Below, one piece after another: positions 8,673 to 15,184 of a DNA stretch of 15,724 bases. A model generated the notes under the pieces. The model was not told where the DNA came from, ran no database searches, and saw nothing but the letters and a program-made list of their open reading frames with translations. The stretch lies in NCBI GenBank assembly GCA_902791085.1, contig CADAUN010000013.1, positions 1-15,724 on the forward strand. The letters are read 5' to 3'. Origin of the DNA: an uncultured Erysipelotrichaceae bacterium (GTDB lineage: Bacteria > Bacillota_I > Bacilli_A > RFN20 > CAG-826). The stretch's first letter is position 1; each line of letters starts with the position of its first letter. Made by a program: the position numbers and the translations under genes.

Positions 8673-10496
8673 ATGTCATTAGCAACCAGTTTCAACAAAA
8701 TCCGCCGCAGCGTCGGCATCAAGAAATGCGTCATCATCGACGGCAACGTGGGCGACGTCTATCTCGACAAGAACAAGAAGCTCGTCACCCTGCGCGAATA
8801 CCTCGAGGAGATGCTCGACGAGATGGAATACCCCGACGTCATCTACTGGGACCGCGTTGAAGGCGCTACCGGCGCTTTGGACCGCCTCCAAATCACCGAT
8901 TCGGTCGAAGTCCAAGGGGACGCCTATGATTTGGGCGACGACGACCAAGAAGAAGAGAAACCACAGACCGGCGGACTCTTCAAATCCCCCGCCGAGATCA
9001 TGAACGTCGTCTATAAAAACGTCATCGACAGGAAAAAGAAGGTGGCCTTCATCTTGAACTGGTCCGAATACCTTTTCTCCGTCAACGGCCTATCCGACGA
9101 CGAAAGGCAGAACATCACCCTGCTTGGCAAGGCACTTAAAGACCGCAAAGTCGAATACCTCAATTCCGACTGCAACGAATCCGTCATCATCATGATCCTA
9201 GGCAAATCGACGGGTCTTCCCCTCTCCTTCTACCAAGGCAATCCCGAAGTTGAGATCATCACGCTCCAGAAGCCCGACAGGGACGAAAGGCGCGCCGTCG
9301 TCGAGAAGACCGAAGACCAATTCGACGTTCGCCTTACCCAGAACACCCATTCGCTCCTCGATCCGGAAAACGCCCCGTTCATCGACATGCTCGAGGACTT
9401 CACCAGCCGTGAGATCATCCAGCTCTGCCGCCTCTCCCAAAAAGAGCCGAAGATGACCTATGACAAGCTCTTCTACCTCTTCAAATACGGCGAAAAGGAG
9501 AATCCTTGGGAGAAGCTCGAATACGCTCGCGTGAAGCAAATCAAAGAAATCCTCTCCAAGAGGGTCATCGGCCAAGAAGAGGCCATTGCCAAGATCGAAA
9601 AGACGATTATCAAGGCCTACATGGGCCTCTCTGGCATCCATAAGTCCTCCTCGCGTTCCGCCCCGAAAGGCGTGTTCTTCTTCGTCGGCCCCACCGGCGT
9701 AGGTAAGACCGAGCTTTCCAAAGCCCTCGCGAGTTTCCTCTTCGGTGACGACCAGGCCTGTATCCGCTTCGACATGTCCGAATACGCGCAGGAAAACAGC
9801 GATCAGAAGCTAATCGGCGCCGCCCCTGGCTACGTCGGCTATGAGGAAGGCGGCCAATTGACCAATGCCGTCAAAGAACACCCATTCAGCGTCATCCTCT
9901 TCGATGAAATCGAAAAGGCGGCAAAGCCGAATCCGAGGATCCTCGACATCTTCCTCCAAATCCTCGAAGACGGTCGCTTGACCGACTCAAAGGGCGAGAC
10001 CGTCTACTTCTCCGACTCCATCATCATCTTCACCTCGAACCTCGGAGCCAACGAAGTCGCCGCTTCCGCCGACAAGGAAAGCGTAGCCAAGGAATTCATC
10101 CGCATCGTCAAAGAATACTTCGACAACGAATTGAAGCGCCCGGAGCTTCTAGGCCGTATCGGATACAACAACATCGTTCCGTTCAATTTCATCCAGGACG
10201 AAGACTTCCTATACAAGATCTGCCACTCCAAGCTTGGGCCGGTGAAGAACGCCATCCGCGAAAAATACAAACTCGAACTCGAATTCGAGAAGGACAAACC
10301 TGCCATCGAATATATCCTCAAAGGCGTCGACATCGCCAAAGGCGGCCGTGACGTCTTAAACGCCATCAACGACCGTCTGCTCGACCCGTTGGCCATGTTC
10401 TTGTTCGAGAACAAAGACGAGCTCCGCAGCCTCAGGGGGAGCACCATCGTCGCCAAGGTAGCGCCAAATGGATTCGAATTCAGATTCCAAGACTAA
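8673..10496 (+). CDS. Clp/Hsp100-type AAA+ ATPase with degenerate ATPase-like N-terminal half
   Basis: A 607-residue protein. The C-terminal half is a clear ClpB/ClpA D2-like AAA+ module: Walker A GPTGVGKT (339-346), the pore-loop stretch GAAPGYVGYEEGG, Walker B ILFDEIEKA (D411/E412), sensor 1 TSNLGA (N456), a probable arginine finger in ELLGRIG (R495) and sensor 2 GGRD (R559). The GYVGY loop suggests it threads a polypeptide through a hexamer pore. There is no second full AAA+ module and no Clp N or M domain. The first 285 residues contain an ATPase-like pattern without a Walker A: a hydrophobic strand ending FILNWSEYL, then VIIMILG and LQKPDRDERRAVVEK, similar to the sensor 1 and post-sensor part of AAA proteins. 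An acidic linker (DDDQEEE) lies near residue 90. A good AAGGAG site precedes the start. Likely role: ATP-driven assembly or disassembly of the complex made by its neighbours. Confidence 0.94.
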   Translation: MSLATSFNKIRRSVGIKKCVIIDGNVGDVYLDKNKKLVTLREYLEEMLDEMEYPDVIYWDRVEGATGALDRLQITDSVEVQGDAYDLGDDDQEEEKPQTGGLFKSPAEIMNVVYKNVIDRKKKVAFILNWSEYLFSVNGLSDDERQNITLLGKALKDRKVEYLNSDCNESVIIMILGKSTGLPLSFYQGNPEVEIITLQKPDRDERRAVVEKTEDQFDVRLTQNTHSLLDPENAPFIDMLEDFTSREIIQLCRLSQKEPKMTYDKLFYLFKYGEKENPWEKLEYARVKQIKEILSKRVIGQEEAIAKIEKTIIKAYMGLSGIHKSSSRSAPKGVFFFVGPTGVGKTELSKALASFLFGDDQACIRFDMSEYAQENSDQKLIGAAPGYVGYEEGGQLTNAVKEHPFSVILFDEIEKAAKPNPRILDIFLQILEDGRLTDSKGETVYFSDSIIIFTSNLGANEVAASADKESVAKEFIRIVKEYFDNELKRPELLGRIGYNNIVPFNFIQDEDFLYKICHSKLGPVKNAIREKYKLELEFEKDKPAIEYILKGVDIAKGGRDVLNAINDRLLDPLAMFLFENKDELRSLRGSTIVAKVAPNGFEFRFQD

Positions 10497-11028
10497 CTTC
10501 AACGTTGCGATCATAAAGCTCTGCACCCAAACCGAGGGTCCTTTTAAGCGCTGCTGCATCTGGTTCCAGGGCTGCGACCTCAAGTGCCCCGGATGCTGCA
10601 ACGAGTCGCTACAAGGCCTGGTTCCTAGCCACATCGTCTCACTGGAAGACTTGATGGGCATAATCCTAAGGGCCAGGGAGGAATTCGGAATCGAAGGCGT
10701 CACCCTAAGCGGAGGCGAACCCATCCTTCAAAAAGGACTGCCGCTGCTTTTGAGGAGAATCCACGAGGAAGGAATGGGCATCATCCTGTTCTCAGGCCGC
10801 CAGAAAGGCTCCATAGACCGCGAAATCGTTGAAAACGTGGATTTACTCATCGACGGTCCTTTCATCGCCGAGAAAAGGGATTTTGAGAGGGTTTTGCTGG
10901 GTTCTACCAACAAAGGTCTCCATTTCATCACGGGCCGATACAAAGACCAGGAGAGCTACTTCTACAATCCGATCTCCATAGAGGAAGTGACCCTCGGGAG
11001 GGATTATCTATTTATCAACGGCGATTAG
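10468..11028 (+). CDS. NrdG-like radical SAM activating enzyme
   Basis: A 186-residue radical S-adenosylmethionine protein. The CX3CX2C cluster motif is C36-DLK-C40-PG-C43, which would bind the [4Fe-4S] cluster, with GGEP at 82-85 for the methionine part of SAM. The words QGCDLKCPGC and LIDGPFI match small activating enzymes such as NrdG, which install a glycyl radical on anaerobic ribonucleotide reductase. No glycyl-radical enzyme (NrdD or PFL type) is in the window, so the substrate is unknown. The start lies 29 nt inside the AAA+ gene, with only a weak AAGG nine bases upstream, which suggests coupling to that gene and matched production. Later in-frame starts would cut close to the N-terminal strand, so I keep the first ATG. 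Possible roles are activation or modification of an operon partner, or of a nucleotide; neither can be decided from sequence. Confidence 0.92.
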   Translation: MDSNSDSKTNFNVAIIKLCTQTEGPFKRCCIWFQGCDLKCPGCCNESLQGLVPSHIVSLEDLMGIILRAREEFGIEGVTLSGGEPILQKGLPLLLRRIHEEGMGIILFSGRQKGSIDREIVENVDLLIDGPFIAEKRDFERVLLGSTNKGLHFITGRYKDQESYFYNPISIEEVTLGRDYLFINGD

Positions 11029-11112
11029 TTGATCGAACCCCGGTGGTCCATTCCCGACATGGCGGAAATTAACGGAATTATAGAATCAAAAATCAGCAAC
11101 CATTCCATCCAT

Positions 11113-11148
11113 AGTGGCTGAATCAAACAGCCACTTTTCTTTGCTTTT
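11113..11148 (+). terminator. Rho-independent terminator of the helicase/AAA+ operon
   Basis: A perfect 8-bp stem AGTGGCTG / CAGCCACT with a 7-nt loop is followed by a T-rich tail (TTTTCTTTGCTTTT). It lies 85 nt after the radical SAM stop and closes the left operon. Confidence 0.88.
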
Positions 11149-11159
11149 GGAAGCGAAAA

Positions 11160-11220
11160 AGGTACATAAGAGGTACACGGGCCCCGAGGTCAAGGTCGCC
11201 GGTCCGAGCCAGACTAGACA
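11160..11220. other. GC-rich intergenic block at the composition boundary
   Basis: This short stretch between the two convergent terminators is clearly GC-rich (it includes GGGCCCCGAGGTCAAGG and GCCGGTCCGAGCC), whereas the sequence right of about 11,220 is AT-rich. It contains two close copies of AGGTACA. I see no convincing gene in it. It may be the last piece of the left block, and so may mark a junction. Confidence 0.4.
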
Positions 11221-11254
11221 TGAAAACGACACTCATCATCGTATAAATCCGACG

Positions 11255-11278
11255 AAAAAAAGCCCCACAACGTGGAGC
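11255..11278 (-). terminator. Rho-independent terminator of the zinc-ribbon/SPFH operon
   Basis: Read on the - strand, a 7-bp stem GCTCCAC / GTGGGGC (one G-T pair) with a GTT loop is followed by seven T residues. It faces the + strand terminator at 11113 and would end transcription of the five-gene - strand operon about 170 nt after its last stop codon. Confidence 0.85.
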
Positions 11279-11298
11279 AATTTCAATCAAGATTTCTT

Positions 11299-11366
11299 TC
11301 TGTATATCAAATGATACCAGTTTTAAGAGTGAGAATTAACTCTGTATGCTGCATGATACCAGTTTT
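11299..11366. repeat. Two copies of a gapped 26-bp direct repeat, period 42 bp
   Basis: The unit TCTGTAT-N5-ATGATACCAGTTTT occurs at 11299-11324 and 11341-11366. Both halves are identical between copies and the five central bases differ. A short hairpin (AGAGT/ACTCT) lies between them. The repeat sits in the 3' untranslated part of the - strand operon, or between the two operons. Two copies with a short period do not make a CRISPR array. Possible readings are a binding site for a protein, a recombination site or a repeat remnant. Confidence 0.7.
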
Positions 11367-11405
11367 TTGGCAAAAATTACCACTTTTTATTAATAATTGC
11401 CAAAA
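11365..11405. repeat. Inverted repeat with 9-bp arms
   Basis: TTTTGGCAA (11365-11373) and TTGCCAAAA (11397-11405) are perfect complements with an AT-rich 23-nt loop. It partly overlaps the second direct repeat copy. It lacks a T tract in a useful place, so it is a weak terminator at best and may instead be a protein site or an mRNA 3' hairpin. Confidence 0.5.
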
Positions 11406-11448
11406 TTGATATACGGTAAAAAACTGAATTTATGCGAGTGTATGTATA

Positions 11449-12360
11449 CTATTTATTAATTTTTGCACCACATTTTGGGCAGAACTTAGCTCCAGGACGT
11501 AGCGAACTCCCACACTCCATGCAAAAGGCAGGTCCCTGTGGCTCTATTTTAGTTCCGCATTTTGGGCAGAACTTAGCAGTCTCTGGTATGGAACAGTGAC
11601 AATTAGGACATTCTACAGTTTTTGTTCTTTCCTGTTGAACTTCTTTAATCGGTCGCTCTTCTATTTTGCCAACGTTTTCTTTGCTTATTAGCTTTCCAAA
11701 GGAATCTAACGCAACTTCTACTTCTGGTAATTTTAAATCATCGATTTCATCACCATACACATCTACTATATAATCCCTTAATCTAAAAGCGGATAATTGT
11801 TTCTTAGAGGATACAAACATTTCTTTAAAGTCTCTGCCAATTTCTTTGAAATCAGCAAAGAGAGAATCGTCGCTATCGTCTTCCTCGTCTTCAGCTGAAA
11901 GAACATCGACACCGTCAAAAAATGCTCCGAATTTGACTATGAGCAACATTTGCTCGTTTTTAAGAGCCATTCCATTGCCCAATCTAGCTAAAAAAACAAA
12001 ATAGTCTTTCGCTAGATAAAGGTTTTCTAGATTTTCTGGTGCCTCTTCTTGTGCTTCTAAAAGTTCTCTCTTTTCATCTCTAGAAAGCTTTCGTGATTTT
12101 GAATCATTAATTCTATTAATTAATTCAGCCGTCCTGCCATATAGAGAACTGACTCTTTCACGCATGCCTTCGTAGTTGTTTTTGGCATATTGTAAAGAAA
12201 GCTGTGCTCCATCTTGGATGCTCTTAATTTGGCTTTCTTTTGTATCACGAGCTTCCGCTTTTTTTCTTTCTTCGCTTTCTAATTTGGCCTTTTTATATTC
12301 ATATTTAGCGACTTTTGCATCATTTTTTGTCGCACCGAGAAACTTACCAAATAATCTCAT
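11449..12360 (-). CDS. Coiled-coil protein with two C-terminal zinc ribbons
   Basis: A 303-residue protein, last gene of the - strand operon. Residues about 10-110 are a highly charged coiled coil (Lys/Glu/Arg-rich). A helical domain follows (about 115-155), then an acidic run (EDEEDDSDDS) near 155-165 and a mixed region. The C terminus has two zinc ribbons of the CxxC-(10-12)-CxxC type: one starting CPNC (251-269) and one starting CMEC (280-300), both with KFCPKCG as the second knuckle. It has no membrane segment. The ATG follows the previous stop by 1 nt, with an AAAGGAAAG site inside the end of that gene. The coiled coil could take the place of PspA in this ydj-like cassette, but I see no PspA signature. 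The specific function is unknown; zinc ribbons of this kind are common in membrane-associated bacterial proteins. Confidence 0.9.
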   Translation of the reverse strand: MRLFGKFLGATKNDAKVAKYEYKKAKLESEERKKAEARDTKESQIKSIQDGAQLSLQYAKNNYEGMRERVSSLYGRTAELINRINDSKSRKLSRDEKRELLEAQEEAPENLENLYLAKDYFVFLARLGNGMALKNEQMLLIVKFGAFFDGVDVLSAEDEEDDSDDSLFADFKEIGRDFKEMFVSSKKQLSAFRLRDYIVDVYGDEIDDLKLPEVEVALDSFGKLISKENVGKIEERPIKEVQQERTKTVECPNCHCSIPETAKFCPKCGTKIEPQGPAFCMECGSSLRPGAKFCPKCGAKINK

Positions 12361-12361
12361 A

Positions 12362-12736
12362 TTAATTACTTTCCTTTGAATTATTATCTTTAAAAAGTCC
12401 TATTATTATTAGGAATGCCGCAAGCGTTATCACAATCATCGCCAATTGAATAATTGCATATATTTTAATGTCTGCCTTTGGAACGCAGAGAAAAACAATA
12501 TTCAAAATAACTTCTGCGATTACGAAAAACGATGAAATGATTCGTCCACCTGTATTTAATTTCGAATTAAAAACATAAATCAAACTTGGGATTGCCAGTG
12601 CTGTAAGCAGGAAAGCAAAAGCAGTGATTCTTACTGGTGCTTGAAAAATAGTGTCTGCAAAAACTAATCCAACAATTAATCCAACGGCAACAACAAGAAG
12701 TGCATTTATTCCTATAAAGGCCATTTTGTTTTTCAT
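12362..12736 (-). CDS. Small four-helix integral membrane protein
   Basis: A 124-residue protein with four predicted transmembrane helices (about 5-27, 35-56, 65-85 and 92-115) and a short charged tail. An upstream in-frame start at 12790 exists, but it lies inside the SPFH gene and has no ribosome binding site. The ATG at 12736 is preceded by TTTGGAGAT and follows the SPFH stop by 16 nt, so I chose it. In position and topology it is comparable to the small membrane protein YdjH of the B. subtilis ydj operon, though I cannot show homology by eye. It may anchor the SPFH protein or form a complex with it in the membrane. Confidence 0.87.
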   Translation of the reverse strand: MKNKMAFIGINALLVVAVGLIVGLVFADTIFQAPVRITAFAFLLTALAIPSLIYVFNSKLNTGGRIISSFFVIAEVILNIVFLCVPKADIKIYAIIQLAMIVITLAAFLIIIGLFKDNNSKESN

Positions 12737-12752
12737 ATTTAATCTCCAAAGA

Positions 12753-14066
12753 CTATTTAGCTGGTGGTAAGTCTGGTGGGAACAAATCACTAAATTCCTT
12801 CAATTCTCCAGCTTTTACCCAATTTGGAGTACCTTGCTTCCAAATCAATGTATCTTTCAAAACTTGGCCACTACTAATCATCTCGATGACTTTTGCAGTT
12901 TCAAATGGTCCAACCGCTTTGCCATCGATAGCAACATGGAAAGTAACAGTAGGAATTGCAGGAGGCACATTTCCAGATGCATTCATAGTCTGATCTAAAG
13001 TGCCACCAATGTTTTTGGCGACAGCACCACCAACAGCTAAGCCGGCCATCAAAGAGACGGGATTAAAACCAGCGCCTCCTCCTTGACCACCATCGCCGCC
13101 AATATCTATACGACCTGCACCATTTTCACCCATTTTCCCGAGAGCTTTTGCGCTTTCAACGCCAACCTCTCCTTTAACCTCAGTCTCATAAGCGCCAAGA
13201 TTTGTTTGTTTAGTGCCCATGTGCGCGGCATATTGTCCTTCTTCTCTTTGAATGCGGAGGGACTCTTCGTAATGTTGTATATCAATTTCAGCTTTTCTAC
13301 CGGCCATACCTTTGCTAATATTTCTGAGCTCTTGATATCCTTCTGATTCTTTATCTATTTCAATTGCGCTGATATCAAAGCCAGTGACAGTAACGCCAAA
13401 TGTTTCGTAGAGTCTTTCTTTGACGTTCAGCTCGGCCTTATCATTGATTAAATCAATCTTAGATTCGATTTGAATTAAAGGGATATCGTTTTCGGCAGGT
13501 GCTTTAGCAACTGCATCTTTCACATATCTAGCAATAGCGTCTGTGACTTTTTTCTTGAAGTCTTCCATCTCAAACGTTGCAAGCTGATAATGCTTAACGA
13601 AAGCTTCGTAATCTTCAATTTTGAAAGTAAGTGTGCCGCGCACAGCGACTGGTGCTTCAAAATCAGGGAATCTAGGATCAGCGATATCAAAATACGGAAC
13701 ACCAAATTTAACCTGTAATGCGCGTCCTAAGTTAATAAAGAAAACTTCAGCTTGAAATGGTGTGTCCTTTTCATACCACAGGCCGATAATAGATGACAAA
13801 ACTGGGAAGTTTTTAGTTTTTAGTGTTTCGTCATGCGGCCCGACGATGAAATCTTGGTTATGGCCATCTTTTTGTTTGTAGACAAATACAGCAACCTCGC
13901 CATCCTTAACCCTCAATACCGAATTAGTTCTAATTGCAGTATCTCTTTTAAGGTCTCCTTCAGAGGCTCCGCTTGGATGCCACTTCCAAATGAGATAATC
14001 CTCTTGGTCACAGCGGATTACATCAGCTACACCGCCAGTCTTATTTTTCTTAGCGAAAATACTCAT
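12753..14066 (-). CDS. SPFH (YdjI/virion-core-like) protein with C-terminal GYF_2-like domain
   Basis: A 437-residue protein. The N-terminal part (about 20-230) has the features of the bacterial SPFH family often annotated as virion core protein or YdjI: IRCDQEDYLIWKWHP, GEVAVFVYKQKDG, FVGPHDETLKTKNFPVL and FEAPVAVRGTLTFKI. A helical segment with Glu-rich heptads follows (about 230-300), then a Gly-rich linker (about 315-345), and a C-terminal domain (about 370-430) with GPFETAKVIEMISSGQVLKDTLIWKQG-like spacing ending in NWVKAGEL, typical of GYF_2. Two adjacent ATGs are possible: 14072 leaves only 2 nt after the AGGAGA site, 14066 leaves 8 nt, so 14066 is preferred. SPFH proteins assemble on membranes and help resist membrane stress. 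The GYF_2-like domain suggests binding of a partner, perhaps the neighbouring zinc-ribbon proteins. Confidence 0.93.
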   Translation of the reverse strand: MSIFAKKNKTGGVADVIRCDQEDYLIWKWHPSGASEGDLKRDTAIRTNSVLRVKDGEVAVFVYKQKDGHNQDFIVGPHDETLKTKNFPVLSSIIGLWYEKDTPFQAEVFFINLGRALQVKFGVPYFDIADPRFPDFEAPVAVRGTLTFKIEDYEAFVKHYQLATFEMEDFKKKVTDAIARYVKDAVAKAPAENDIPLIQIESKIDLINDKAELNVKERLYETFGVTVTGFDISAIEIDKESEGYQELRNISKGMAGRKAEIDIQHYEESLRIQREEGQYAAHMGTKQTNLGAYETEVKGEVGVESAKALGKMGENGAGRIDIGGDGGQGGGAGFNPVSLMAGLAVGGAVAKNIGGTLDQTMNASGNVPPAIPTVTFHVAIDGKAVGPFETAKVIEMISSGQVLKDTLIWKQGTPNWVKAGELKEFSDLFPPDLPPAK

Positions 14067-14071
14067 AAACA

Positions 14072-14917
14072 TTATCTCCTATTCTTTTTTTCAGCTTTAG
14101 CAGCGCGTTCTTCTTCTAATTGCTTATTAGTTTTTTTCTTCTTGAAACCAAACACGAGCAAAACAATACCGGCAGCAGGCAACGCGATAAACAGAAGCGA
14201 TAAAAGGGTGTTGCCTTCAACATTAAATGTAACAATACAAACAACTGAAGCGATGATTGCGACAAAGCCGCCAATAATCATAAGAAGTTTGTTTCTTTGG
14301 ATGTTCTTAGTTCCTTTATGGATTCCAGAATATATTTCTTCGACAGTATCTAAATCTCTTTTATCGCGGAGCAAGATTTTTGCTTTTGCATAGCATTGAT
14401 CGATTTTTGAAAGCCAGGCACTAGAGACGCTGTCGATGTTTTTGTTTGTCGCATAGTATTTAGCATCAAAATTGGACTTTGCTAAAAGCATGAACTCAAG
14501 AATATCTTCTCTAGTATTAGGAATCGGGAAAGTTTTGATTAACTCTATTTTTTTATCTAAATCATCTGTAGCTAGAACTTTATCAAATAGGCTTTGAACA
14601 GAAGCGTTAACTTCCCTATCTCTTATTTCGTATCCGCAGGAAGGGCATTTAACATCATCAAAGCTAATTAGTTCCCCACAATTAGGACATTTATGCAAAC
14701 GCCCTTCTTTAGGATTCGCTCTTTTTTGCTCAGGTCGAATTTCTTCAACTGATTCAGTTCTCGCAACTTCTTTTACTGGTTCTTCTTTAATTGCAGAAGT
14801 TTCTTGAACGGTAGGCGCTGGGCCAGTTGCTGGCTTTTGTCTTTCGATTTTCGTTCCACATTCATCACAAAACAATGCATCATCATCTAACTTTTTTCCG
14901 CAGTTTGGACAGTACAT
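14072..14917 (-). CDS. Double zinc-ribbon membrane protein (YdjG-like context)
   Basis: A 281-residue protein. It begins with a zinc ribbon (C3, C6, C17, C20), then a Pro/Glu/Val-rich linker, and a second zinc ribbon (CPNC...CPSC, about 75-98). A helical region (about 105-205) with Lys/Asp-rich helices follows, then two transmembrane helices (about 209-231 and 237-258) and a basic tail (KKKKTNKQLEEER...). The soluble part should lie in the cytoplasm. An AAAGGAG site sits 8 nt before the ATG, and the HTH stop is 16 nt upstream. Its last codon overlaps the upstream candidate ATG of the SPFH gene by one base. Zinc ribbon plus two membrane helices next to an SPFH gene is the ydjG-ydjI arrangement known in B. 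subtilis; the shared role in membrane integrity is inferred from that. Confidence 0.92.
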   Translation of the reverse strand: MYCPNCGKKLDDDALFCDECGTKIERQKPATGPAPTVQETSAIKEEPVKEVARTESVEEIRPEQKRANPKEGRLHKCPNCGELISFDDVKCPSCGYEIRDREVNASVQSLFDKVLATDDLDKKIELIKTFPIPNTREDILEFMLLAKSNFDAKYYATNKNIDSVSSAWLSKIDQCYAKAKILLRDKRDLDTVEEIYSGIHKGTKNIQRNKLLMIIGGFVAIIASVVCIVTFNVEGNTLLSLLFIALPAAGIVLLVFGFKKKKTNKQLEEERAAKAEKKNRR

Positions 14918-14933
14918 AATTCTTTCTCCTTTA

Positions 14934-15149
14934 CTAGTCTTTTTTCACAAAATCACAAACATCACCGATGTTGCAATCAAGGTATTCACAGATTCGCAGC
15001 AAAACAGATAATGCCACTTCTTCGTTTCTTCTTAATTTAGTCATTGTACCCGTAGCAATATTAAGGTCTTTTCTTAAATCGGCAGGAGAAATCTCTCTTT
15101 CAACAAGAAGAACCCACATTTTTTTATATGAGACGGAATATTTGTTCAT
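14934..15149 (-). CDS. Small Cro/CI-type helix-turn-helix regulator
   Basis: A 71-residue DNA-binding protein made almost only of an XRE-type domain. Its pattern is SYKKMWVLLVEREISPADLR, then the turn and recognition helix IATGTMTKLRRNEEV, then SVLLRICEYLDCNIGDVCDF. The ending LxxICxxLDCxxGD is characteristic of small YozG-like regulators. It is the first gene of the five-gene - strand operon. No ribosome binding site precedes the ATG; the -10 box ends 6 nt before it, so the transcript should begin at or next to the start codon (leaderless). Autoregulation of the operon is likely for such a protein but is inference. A start at the internal Met would remove the first helix and is less likely. 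Confidence 0.92.
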   Translation of the reverse strand: MNKYSVSYKKMWVLLVEREISPADLRKDLNIATGTMTKLRRNEEVALSVLLRICEYLDCNIGDVCDFVKKD

Positions 15150-15155
15150 GCTTTC

Positions 15156-15184
15156 ATTCTAGAGATAGAGGGTGAGAGAGTCAA
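15156..15184 (-). promoter_or_regulatory. Sigma-A-type promoter of the HTH/zinc-ribbon/SPFH operon
   Basis: On the - strand, -35 TTGACT (15179-15184) and -10 TAGAAT (15156-15161) are separated by exactly 17 bp. Transcription would start about seven bases beyond the -10 box, at the A of the HTH gene ATG (15149). The spacer holds CTCT/CACC runs that could serve as an operator; I see no clear palindrome. Confidence 0.85.

Noticed and set aside
11114..11314. + strand reading frame of 66 codons starting at GTG
   Set aside because: It starts inside the terminator stem, runs through the opposing terminator and has no ribosome binding site.
11299..11366. CRISPR array or Cas9 tracrRNA region
   Set aside because: There are only two copies with a 42-bp period and a 15- to 16-bp gap, too short for repeat plus spacer, and no cas gene is in the window.
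13833..14393. + strand 186-codon frame opposite the SPFH and zinc-ribbon genes
   Set aside because: It is antisense to two well-supported genes with recognised domains and has no ribosome binding site.
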